NCBI RefSeq assembly: GCF_964340395.1
Contig: NC_135554.1
Location: 7,295,475 to 7,359,474, forward strand
Length of the DNA: 64,000 bases
Source: Glandiceps talaboti
Lineage: Eukaryota; Hemichordata; Enteropneusta; Spengelidae
Reading direction: 5' to 3'
In this document: in pieces, positions 43,590-53,285 of the stretch
Position numbering within the stretch: the stretch's first letter is position 1
Layout of the letters: every line of letters starts with the position of its first letter
Program-made: the position numbers and the translations under genes
Notes under the pieces: model-generated
What the model was told of the DNA's origin: nothing
Databases searched by the model: none
Seen by the model: the letters and a program-made list of their open reading frames with translations, nothing else

Positions 43590-43945
43590 TTTTTGCAAAT
43601 TATTTGGCGGGAAATTAACGCAATTTTATTATCAAGTCACAAACAACTGTTAGTGCTTCTGTTTTAATCTGTGTTTCTAGTCTAAAACCAAGATGACACC
43701 TGACGTCAATATATCGCACAAACTAGAAATTTATTCAGGTAATAATGTCGAGAGGAAAAATAATACAACTGAATCAAGCCATAAATGGGCTATTAGTTTC
43801 ATGATTCAAGTGAAACATTTAGTTGCGCTAAATGCTATTTGTTTTTCAATATTTTGGCGGGAAAGTAACATCTAAAAGTATATCAAGTCGTGAATAAGTA
43901 TTAGTATAATGATTCGTATGCTTGCAACATTGTGTCAAATATTTT
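43590..43945. repeat. Weak direct repeat, period about 255 bp
   Basis: TTTGGCGGGAAATTAACG...TCAAGTC.......TAAG/TTAGT near 43600 recurs near 43853 as TTTGGCGGGAAAGTAACA with TCAAGTCGTGAA. A third trace (TTTTTAGCGGAAAAAAGG) is near 43945. Confidence 0.4.
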
Positions 43946-44729
43946 TAGCGGAAAAAAGGTGTAAAATTATTTCATGAAATTCACTATTCACAGATACTCG
44001 TAGGCATACGTACATGTATAAGCTACCATTACCATATGCAACACAACTTATCATTTGTGTGTTTCTGTCACCCAACTTGATTCTCGGCTTGCATTGAAGG
44101 TGTAGATACATGTCATTCTGGAGGAGTTAGTTATTTACTTCAAATCAAATCAACCGTGAGATACCTGGCTCCATTACAGCTGATGCATTAAGGACTTTAC
44201 AAAGCATTCTATATTTTCTTACGGGAATGTTGAATGATCGTGTCTGATTAGAAGATTTTCTTCTAAAAGGATTTTGAGAGGCGTAATGCCTGTATTTCTC
44301 TAGCAGTGACCCAGTACGTATATTGATTAGTTCAATATTCTAGTTCCAGGGTGTAACTAACTAGATATGTCATGGATGAACTGTGTTTCAGCAATATCAA
44401 CCTTTGATTACACTTACTCTCCAACATTTTAAAATAAAGAAGATAAATTTGCCACTTTAGTGTACTTTTCAATTGTAAGATTTAACTCACTTAGGCAGCT
44501 ATGATCAACCAACCGTAAACTTGACACCAAATAATAGACATACTCTTAGAGAAACATCATAATCTCTCTATTTCTCCAACGCCCGCTCTATTTTGCCATT
44601 CTTTCATTCAATCGTCCATCCGATCCGTCTGTTCTCATCAGTATGTATATCTCGCTGTGTATCTCGCTGTGTATTTATCTGTCCTGTCCCTCCGTCTCTA
44701 CCCTGGTCTCTTATTTTTCTGTCTCTGTC

Positions 44730-44740
44730 TCTGTCCGTCC

Positions 44741-44808
<68 letters not shown>

Positions 44809-44812
44809 CCCG
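44730..44812. repeat. (GTCT)n microsatellite
   Basis: Tetranucleotide run bordered by C-rich GCCC units. Confidence 0.95.
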
Positions 44813-44959
44813 CTCTGCCCGCCCGCCAGCCCGCCCACCCGTTCGTCTGACTGAGTTTCTGTCCGTCAGTCCGTCAGTCTTTCCTTTTCTCTCTCTCCTT
44901 CCCGCACATATACAGACGAACGAATTCGTCATTGCAGAGAAATGAAATAAAAAAGACAA

Positions 44960-46437
44960 TAACTTTAACTATACATTAGCCCTTTTTCAGCTCAGACTGT
45001 CATCCCAATAGATCACCTACGCCTTCAAGACGAACTACAACTGCATAGATGAAAGCCTGTTCGAAAGTTAAAGCCTTATTTCATATAGAAAGGAAACAAG
45101 CATTTCAAGCACGTCAAAATCATTCATATATTACTTCATCAATTTGGTTACAAATGACATACAGAGAACTATGTAATGGGGTGAACCTTAGGGTCAATAC
45201 AGTTTTTACTATCAATGAAACAGGTCTTAAACTCTTTGTGATTACTCGATTTTCGCATCGTATAAAATTAAACACAGTGGAAGAGTTCACTAGAAACTTT
45301 CCATTACTGCTTTCATTGATATGCATGTGGTATACCACAGTAATTGGTTTATTTTGTCTACGCTACGTTTGGACATAAAGTTAATTTTGTTTCAATATCT
45401 TCAGATCTGCATGAAAAAATACCGAGAACAAGGTTATGTCTTACGTATTCCATTAATATGTCAGATTTTGTATACATATTTGAGTGTCCTGAATGCTGCT
45501 TGTATATCATATTGAGTAAAAATGAGTATTCTAACAAACTTGAAAACATTCGGATGGTTATATATGTTTTTCTCTCATTGTGACTTTTGTTTCTACAATC
45601 TTATTTGTTCGCTAATGCAACACAGCGCAACGTTGTTGTCAGGTCCAGTAATATCATAATACATAACTGTATTGTACCGTGACTAAAACCACAACTTGGA
45701 TAGCAATATTTATTCGAAAATGTGGAAGCAGTGTCACATGATGTGGCATCGTCACCACTAGCTTGCGAGGACCAGCTTTTGATCCGTACACTAATCTCTA
45801 GTTACACGTACGTAGTATTTTGGTTGAGTTGTGCAGCAAATCTGAAGTCACGAGCCATAGAATAGTTTATTCCCTTCTTCAGAGATTTTATTGATCGCTA
45901 ACGTTTCAGTAAGGTTAAATTTCTTAAACGATTTGCAGACCCATTCACCTGTTTTAAATACTGTATCCACTAATGACGTCATCGTCTGTACATATCACTA
46001 TCAAAGGTTTTCTGTACAGGAAAAACAATATCCCTTTCTTAAAAGGGCACATTACGGTTACGTTTCCTTTTTTTTGAATTCGGGTTGTGTTATTCTCTTT
46101 GCGCAAGAATGAACAACGACTATGAATCCAAACCCCTGATTTGCCAAGATAACACATTGCGAATAGATGGCATTGAAAAAGTTAAATGTTGTCGTATAAT
46201 AGCCCATCTCCTCCAGAATTGAAGAGTGATCTCAAGTATAAAGAAAAATACGTTTTCATCAAGAATCGATTATTGATGCAAAGGACGTTGTAAACACGCA
46301 ATTTACTGAGTAGGCAAAAGGGCGGCCATCAGTACAAATCGATTTTTGTACAACCGTGTTTTAACAGCCTAATTGGTTGACACATGAGTTTTAGTTTGCG
46401 ATTGATGAATGAAAGGCTAGACAAAGTAGAACTAGAT
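44960..46437. other. No recognised gene
   Basis: Several open frames overlap on both strands, but none shows family motifs or consistent splice context. Confidence 0.45.
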
Positions 46438-46653
46438 CTATGAATGGATGTATTCCGGAGATGTTGAACCATAATACCTATCGCCAGGATTTAAGTGTGC
46501 TGTTACATTATTGTCGCCTGAATAAGCATGAAGTTTTCTTACAATATCACAAGCGTTTTGACATAAAACTCTCATTTTCGATGCATGCCTTCTATGTAAT
46601 TCCAAAAGTGTTGTGATGTTTTTAACAGTTCTTGGCATAGTAGGGGTTTCCTC
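46438..46653 (-). CDS. Possible coding exon, unrecognised, with stop
   Basis: Open minus-strand frame, not recognised: MPRTVKNITTLLELHRRHAS, KMRVLCQNACDIVRKLHAYS then GDNNVTAHLNPGDRYY and stop. The composition is protein-like (helical, amphipathic, then Gly/Pro turn). It begins just after a (TA)n array, with only a weak acceptor (CGAG) beside it. Could be a terminal exon or a piece of a dead gene or transposon. Confidence 0.3.
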   Translation of the reverse strand, partial: EETPTMPRTVKNITTLLELHRRHASKMRVLCQNACDIVRKLHAYSGDNNVTAHLNPGDRYYGSTSPEYIHS

Positions 46654-46660
46654 GACATGT

Positions 46661-46661
46661 T

Positions 46662-46753
<92 letters not shown>
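46661..46753. repeat. (TA)n microsatellite
   Basis: Pure TA array except for one CATA. Confidence 0.95.
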
Positions 46754-46756
<3 letters not shown>

Positions 46757-47313
46757 ATTTACGTCATCGCATTATCAATAACTTAATCGTAATATCAGGT
46801 TTGATTTCAGTCAATTACAAGTGATGGTTAAGTAAACTTCAGTTAAGTACAATACGTTAGTAACAAGATAAGTTCCGAAAACGACGGTTTCCAAATTTTA
46901 TTTCAGATCGGGTTCAATACTGTACATTTATGCTTATGAGGCTGATGTTTCTGTACTTTCCCATTAAGTCATGTATAATCGGATTCTACACTTCTCAAAA
47001 AGTAATTCAGATTGCTCGTCCGAAGAGATTTAAATACATTTGCATTTAGTTCCGAATATATTCGAGAGTTCATCCGGGCACTAAACACATGAATATTCAA
47101 ATTTACATGGCTTGCAATCACTGCTATCATACACGTTATACAGCTGAGTATACGGTACTATTCTCTGAGTTCATGTTTAAATATACAGCAACAAATTCCC
47201 CGAAAGCAATATAAACTCGACGTGTGCCCATTTAATATTTAACTTGATATGTTTACTATCTTTCGATACCTGCTTACTTTTTAAAAGAAACATTTTCAAA
47301 TTATCCGTCTCTT

Positions 47314-47550
47314 TCACAAGATTCTTTTTGTTTCATATTCTCCACAAGAAAATAAAACCCGAAGATTTGTAAATGCGCCATCTACTCTAGAGCAAATTTT
47401 ATGTATAATATCTTCGATTTCTTTACAGATGTCAGTATCTTTACATACATAATATAAATATATGTCATCGTGAGAAAAAATCGTTCCCGAGTCAATACAA
47501 AGCATGTATGAGCTATTCAATGGCTTGTTTCCAATTGCATGTAATTGTGT
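47314..47550 (-). CDS. Possible coding exon, unrecognised
   Basis: Minus-strand open stretch after a good acceptor (TTAATTCCAG). It reads TQLHAIGNKPLNSSYMLCID, SGTIFSHDDIYLYYVCKDTD, ICKEIEDIIHKICSRVDGAF and TNLRVLFSCGEYETKRIL then stop. Composition is strongly protein-like (acidic helix, aromatic strand). I do not recognise the family. Linkage to the 46.4 kb open stretch is plausible by orientation and distance but no clear donor was found. Confidence 0.35.
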   Translation of the reverse strand, partial: TQLHAIGNKPLNSSYMLCIDSGTIFSHDDIYLYYVCKDTDICKEIEDIIHKICSRVDGAFTNLRVLFSCGEYETKRIL

Positions 47551-47701
47551 CTGGAATTAAAAATAAACCATAAGTTAGACAAAGTGTATCGATTTTATTT
47601 TACTTTTTTATTTTTTTTTCTCCACAATAGCGGACTGGAGAGAATGATTATCACTACGTTATTGATATTGATATACTTTTTATTATGAGTACTACTGCTA
47701 A

Positions 47702-48065
47702 GGCCTAGAAAAAAAGTTTAGTTCCGTTTACCCGACCCCACCTAGTTTTTCATTGCCGACCCTGAACTTATTTTTACATGTTCGAGAAAAAGATAATAAA
47801 ATCGCGAAAATTGTGTGAAGTCTCGCCAGAAAGAATGGACGCGGAAACTGACATCAACTTAATATAAAGACAAACTGTTCTTCCAATCTGTAATGGATGT
47901 GCATATGATGGGAAGAACCCAATAACACAGAGACCATTTGGAAAACATATAACTACCTGACCTAGACACTCACACTTGAACAAAATATAAAATAAAAAAA
48001 AATAAAAAATCCACCTGCCCCACCTATTCTAAAATTGAGCGTAATCGGAACCATTTTTTGAGGGC
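47702..48065 (+). mobile_element. PIF/Harbinger-type MITE, copy 1
   Basis: A 364-bp element flanked by the 3-bp duplication TAA (47699-47701, 48066-48068). Ends are inverted: GGCCTAGAAAAAAAGTTTAG then TTCCG on the left; GCCCTCAAAAAATGGTTCCG read from the right. The interior matches copies at 48.7-48.9 kb and 56.8 kb (for example ACCCGACCCCACCTAGTTTT). A TWA TSD with GGCC-type termini is the PIF/Harbinger hallmark. There is no transposase, so it is non-autonomous. Confidence 0.8.
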
Positions 48066-48721
48066 TAAAGGTGACTTCGTGTGACAATTTGACAAGTTAC
48101 TGTATCAGCAGACACAATCATGTGACCTTGAATGAACTTGACCCCTGACTTTTGGCTGTTTGCAAGATCGTTTTTAGATGATCTCTTGGTTGCGATGAAT
48201 GCTTACTGACTTGTGTTTCAGGGTCATGTTCCAAGTGTCTTTGTAAAGCTGCCTGTGTACACAATTAAGTTTTATCCGTCTCATGAGACCCAAGCCATGG
48301 CTGATTGGGCCGACATGATGCGTCAATGAACGAAAACCCTTGTTCTTATCATTATTCACCTTATTTTATTCGGAATAATTTTAGCCAAAATGACTAGCTT
48401 TCAACTATTCGAAAGTTAACATTTACAACAATGTTCTTAAAATAGCACAAGAAGGTAAACATGTGTTAATTGTATTGTTTGTAATTATTAGCATATATGT
48501 TATGGTATTTCGTGTATGTTGTACACAATCATAAAACACACTTAACAATTTATGTTATGGTAAAACACCAATTGCATCATGCTAATAATACTAAGTCGAA
48601 ATAATGCAAAATCATGCGTCTAAATATGAAATAAGGCAACATTTCCATTGTTACGTCATTAAAGTAAAATGGCGATTAATATGGTTATTAATGGTTATCA
48701 GCATTAATTTATCATTTGACT

Positions 48722-48940
48722 GTGTTGATCAGCTGTACAGCCATTACAGATTGGAAGAACAGTTTTACATTCTCTTTTTAAGTTGCTGCCAGTTTCCGCA
48801 TCCACTATTTCTCGCGAGACTTCACAATTTTCGTGATTTTGTTTCATATTTTCTCGAGTACGTAAAAAAAAAAGTTTAGGGTCGGCAGTGAAAAACTAGG
48901 TGGGGTCGGGTAACCTGAACCAAACATTTGTTTTCGGGCC
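48722..48940 (-). mobile_element. PIF/Harbinger-type MITE, copy 2 (inverted, truncated)
   Basis: Reverse-orientation copy of the same family: intact terminus GGCC at 48940 beside TTA (48941-48943), reading GGCCCGAAAACAAATGTTTG then GTTCAGGTTACCCGACCCC inward. It shares the interior as far as TCTGTAATGGCTGTACAGCT, after which similarity fades and the far terminus is missing. Copies 1 and 2 form a long imperfect inverted pair about 0.7 kb apart. Confidence 0.75.
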
Positions 48941-49411
48941 TTACGCTAATTAACGAACACTGCATCAGCAGTATCGGTGCAATAAATACGACAGCAGGAG
49001 TGCTCACATTAAATAGAGGCTTGTTGTTTGCTACTAAGCGGATGATATTTGTCTTCCTACTTCGCGATAGAAAAAAATAATTTCTTGTTCTTTCTACCAT
49101 ATAGCTAAAGCTCACAGTCGAAGTGCATTTCCGTGAGAAACGTTAGACCCTGTTTCCTTAATATTCCTGTACGAGAGATCAGGATCTATTAAAAAGGGAC
49201 AAATGCATACTTGCTAAACTAGTAGAGCGAATGTAGTGATTTACTAATAGTCGTTCTTTTCCATGAAAAAGGTCATGCACAAACAGTATATGGCGATATT
49301 TGCCTATAAACTGCATTCAACCATTAGTGATGGTGTTATAACTTCATCAGGTACATATATGTAGTCACGACAAACAATTTTCAATATGTTAGAATGTAAA
49401 TATCACCTCAC

Positions 49412-49497
49412 CAGATAAACGTTTGCTGTAAAAGTAATTCATTACCATGACAACAGCGTACGTCATTCGCGATGCTATCCACTGATATGCCAATAAT
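49412..49497 (-). other. Exon-like open stretch, ambiguous
   Basis: Bounded by GTTGCAG acceptor and CTG|GTGAGG donor on the minus strand. Two frames are open throughout (IIGISVDSIANDV... and LLAYQWIASRMTY...), and neither joins the 47.5 kb stretch without a stop. Listed only as a candidate. Confidence 0.15.
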
Positions 49498-50469
49498 CTG
49501 CAACACTTTCACGATCCCCAACAAATGAAATCAATGTGAAAATACAATGATTTCTAGAATAAATGTTTTACATGTTGTACAATGTGCTGAAACGTTAAGC
49601 TGCTAATGCGGCATGTTGCCATATAAACTGCTATTTAACAACATCAGTATTGTAAAAACCAAATAATAATATTTATGACAGTGTACATGATAAAAGATAC
49701 GGGTATCTTTCTCGGGAACTGATAATATTCATTTGTACACATGAGTATACATCAAATTGATCCGAGGAAATCCGTGGTTTATCATTTCTAATAAAGAAAG
49801 GTAATGTTGAATCAATCCTTGCATTGAATTTAATTAATACTAACATTCCATTTCAAAATGTCTATCAATGTTCTCAATCATCCAGGTTGTTGCCATTCAA
49901 AACAACAGCCAGTCCCGTAGGATAGATTATGATTACTTCGTTATCAATTCCATTTCAAACCTTATTCTAGTATTCATGTGAATTGAGCTAGAACAATTCA
50001 AATGCATATACTGAAAAGCAGCGAGTCGACAATGTTGATCTTATAATTCTCCATTGCTAATTAATTCAGTAATGTCGCCGCTACTTTCTTGACCAATCAA
50101 TCGCCTTGCATCATCGTAATCACTAGCCTCAAAGTTTATGGGAACACATTTTTTCCGCTAAAAAGTAAGTCGCACACGCACGACAAATTATTGCTGGTAA
50201 CCAGCGACGCTCGAGCAAAACTTTGCCTCTGAGTAGAAATATACACGGTTTGCAAAACGACTTTGGCTATAAAATAAACCATGACGTCATTCAAATGAGC
50301 CAAATTAAACACAGGGGTTAAAACCTGAATATAATATATATGTCATATGTCATATATATATATATATGTATATAGTAAATAGTATCAAACTCGTAGAATA
50401 GAGTGCTCGATGCTTGGGTAAGCAGGGCGGGAATAATCAAAGTAGGTTGGTTGGAACTTGAGGTGCTTG

Positions 50470-50511
50470 GTTGTAACTCCGAGTTTCACGCTCAATGCGT
50501 TCATCAGACAA
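50470..50511 (-). ncRNA. Hammerhead ribozyme motif, minus strand (mirror copy)
   Basis: The inverted arm gives the same core on the other strand: CUGAUGA at 50507-50501, the same ACGC/GCGU stem II, GAAA, ACU-CGG-AGU and GUU cleavage triplet. Stem I pairs UUGU with ACAA (4 bp), one pair fewer than the plus copy because the loop differs. The two ribozymes have their 5' ends facing at the palindrome centre. Confidence 0.75.
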
Positions 50512-50513
50512 TT

Positions 50514-50556
50514 GTTGTCTGATGAACGCATTGAGCGTGAAACTCGGAGTTACAAC
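50514..50556 (+). ncRNA. Hammerhead ribozyme motif, plus strand (type I, short stem III)
   Basis: All core elements are present in order. Stem I 5' strand GUUGU (50514-50518), CUGAUGA (50519-50525), stem II ACGC/GCGU with loop AUUGA (50526-50538), GAAA (50539-50542), mini stem III ACU/AGU with loop CGG (50542-50550), cleavage triplet GUU ending at 50551, stem I 3' strand ACAAC (50552-50556) pairing fully with GUUGU. Predicted cleavage lies between 50551 and 50552. Type I hammerheads with a very short stem III are known from Penelope-like retroelements and animal retrozymes. Activity is untested. Confidence 0.8.
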
Positions 50557-50588
50557 CAAGCACCTCAAGTTCCAACCAACCTACTTTG

Positions 50589-50702
<114 letters not shown>

Positions 50703-50754
50703 TCATTTATGGTCACGTGCTTGCTTGTACACGTCATTTGCTATTTGAATTATA

Positions 50755-51022
50755 CCAGTTTTCAATTACCGCCATACAAGTGAAAAATCAATTATTAATC
50801 ACTTGAAATTACAACAGGGAAGAATTTGTAAACAAACGTTAAGCACTTTACTCTGAACATGCGTACCTGATTAATAATGACCTTTAATATAGTATCCTCT
50901 GGCCTGTGGGAATGATGCCATGGCGAATTTCTGGGACATTCTTTATCAAAATGGCATGTTTTTCAATTGCCGCCATACAAGTGAAAAATCAAAGATTATT
51001 GATCACTTGAAATTGAAATAGG
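50755..51022. repeat. Direct repeat of about 62 bp, two copies 200 bp apart
   Basis: TTTTCAATTACCGCCATACA followed by AGTGAAAAATCAA...ATCACTTGAAATT at 50758-50814 recurs at 50960-51014 with few changes. Between them is an ATGGC-containing stretch with no gene. Possibly ends of a small element. Confidence 0.7.
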
Positions 51023-52848
51023 AAAAATATTAACTATTTGATTGGCAGACGAAAACTCTACGGTGAGGTTCTTTGAAATATCTAATCAGAACTGTAAGTC
51101 TTCATGGCTAGGCTAGTTGTCCTTTTTTGTAATCCCAAGCCATCATCTGCTCTTTCTAATCAAGTGAGAATTATTTGATGGACAACTTTATGAGTGGAGA
51201 GTTCATGATGATTGCGGTGTTTTGTTTTTGATTTTTTTACAAAAAAGGGAGAGTCTTGTTCTTGATAAAATTTGCAAACATAGTGCCATCCACACAAAAT
51301 AGTAAATAGATCGGATCCCCACATAAGGAACCTTTGACAGTAGTGGATAATGAAACTGATATATAATGAAAAATTGAAGACAAACTAATAGTTTTTGAAA
51401 TAATTTTTTTGGGTGGGAAATTATATGTTTTGAAAAGAAGTTTTTTTTTTCTGTATTTCCAGAGGATCAATTCCATTTTCATATAGATTGAATTGTGTAG
51501 TTATCTAATCCGGAAAACCAAAGTTGACTAGTTTCATAAATTAACATCGTGTTTCCAAATTCGATGGTTGAAGGACAGTGAAACATTATGATTCTTTACA
51601 AATTGTCTTTGTAAGGCCGCAAAGGCTCAACTCATTTGCATCACGCCAAAATATGTAAATGCTCTACAATATGTTATCATTGTTTTTGGCTGACGTTTTA
51701 AGTATAGCTGGGTGTATTCTGACTTGTGATACTAACAAACTTTCCAACAAATGGCAAGGTACATCATTAACGTTTTCAATAAGCTGATCGTTAGTCTAGG
51801 CATACACCCAAGGGTCTACTGTCGAGATAGTAAATGCCAATGCTACAACTGCCAAGTAAAGAGTTTTTCTTGTTTACCATAATCATTTATAGCATCCATA
51901 TCAAAGTAAAATAACACTGGTTTGAATATTAGACTAACATGTAGCCTTTCTAGCTGTACTCAATTTGTGAACAATATTGTCAGGTAACAAACAACAAATT
52001 ACTAACAGTGAAATATGATTGCTCATAGACCCTCATTGGTGTTGGGTCTATGGATTGTCACAACTTAAATATGGTTATCTATTGCTCTAAGTGAGGCGAA
52101 GTCATCTTGTTACATTTATGTATACTCTCTAGTCATTTTATTACTAACTTCTGTTTTGTACTGGAAACATTGTTTACAACGTATTACATTAAGAAACACA
52201 ACATTGGGCTGATAATTAAAGCAAATGTAACTATATTTTTAAACTTGATAAGTATGCTATAGAGGATTGTGACAAGCAGAGGAAACGCTTTAGTTGCTAG
52301 TTAACAGAGGAATAAATTGAGCTGAGCCCACACCCATTTCCCTTCAATTCCTGCAGTAATTAAACTCGCGAGAAGAATTTGCTATAGTTTTCAAGTGAAG
52401 CTAATTTATTTGGCTCTCAATTTAAGTGGTTCAAACAACGAGAATCGTGTAATGTTTAGTAATTCGGGTCATTTTTAATTGGCCTGGGCACCTACATACA
52501 GGTCGATCTTACTTTATTTACTTATTGCCAACGGCATAAATGTGTAATACCGTACTTTGGTTTTTGAATTAAATGTACTATATCTTAAATTAAATCACAT
52601 GTTGTTATATCCCAACAGACTGATTAGTTTGTGCGCAACTAATGAATCTAGTTGTTGTCAATAGCTAGGATTTACTTGTAATTCCAATTGAATATTTTAT
52701 TGCATTTACTTGTGTCTACCCTGTACAAATGAAAGTACCTCGAGACAACACTATTTGTATCAAAACGACAATTTCTCAATTTGCAACTTCCATTAGCTCT
52801 CATGTTAACGAGCAAGACAGGAAAACAAATTAAACTGTCTTTGTTTAC
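51023..52848. other. No recognised gene
   Basis: AT-rich. No supported exon, RNA gene or element seen. Confidence 0.5.
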
Positions 52849-53285
52849 CCAATTCTTCGCTGAAAGCTTTCACGATCTTTAATCCCGACGATAGCAAATC
52901 CCGTTCATTGTTAGTTTTCTGACGTTCACCGCCAACAATATGCTCTGATTGCACGTCGATCTTCTGCTTACCAGAAAAAAATACTATTATCGTTCTTTTT
53001 TACGAAGTCACGAAGGTCAAAATTAAATATGTGTTTAAATTACTTTCATTTCCTAAGTTTCCCACTCTCTGTGACTGGCATCATTTTTTTGGGTATTCCG
53101 TTCAGTGCCAGTAATTATCCATAACAATTTGGTCGACGTTCTCTGTAGCATCGCAAACCATTAAAACGTTAATTCAAAACGTACCGTTAAGGTCAAATAC
53201 AAATAACTGTTCAAATTACTTTCCCCTATATTACTTTACTGTTTTTCGTTACCTTCTCATCGCTGCGTCTCATCGTGATTTTCTT
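52849..53285 (-). CDS. Possible pair of coding exons, unrecognised (53253-53285 and 52849-52963)
   Basis: The first open block, 33 nt, sits between ATTAACAG and GAAG|GTAACG and reads KKITMRRSDEK; only this frame lacks a stop. The second, 115 nt, sits between TAAGCAG and TTGG|GTAAAC and reads KIDVQSEHIVGGERQKTNNE then RDLLSSGLKIVKAFSEEL. The phases agree (0-0, then 0-1). Hydrophilic and helical; family not recognised. No further partner exon was found on either side, so this could be the start of a minus-strand gene or chance. Confidence 0.3.

Noticed and set aside
49412-49497. Exon-like block with acceptor and donor
   Set aside because: Two frames are open and neither joins the next candidate at 47550 without a stop; evidence too thin to call coding.
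50040-50135. Minus-strand open stretch ASDYDDARRLIGQESSGDIT... with stop
   Set aside because: Looks coding-like, but no upstream candidate exon matches its phase and no family is recognised.
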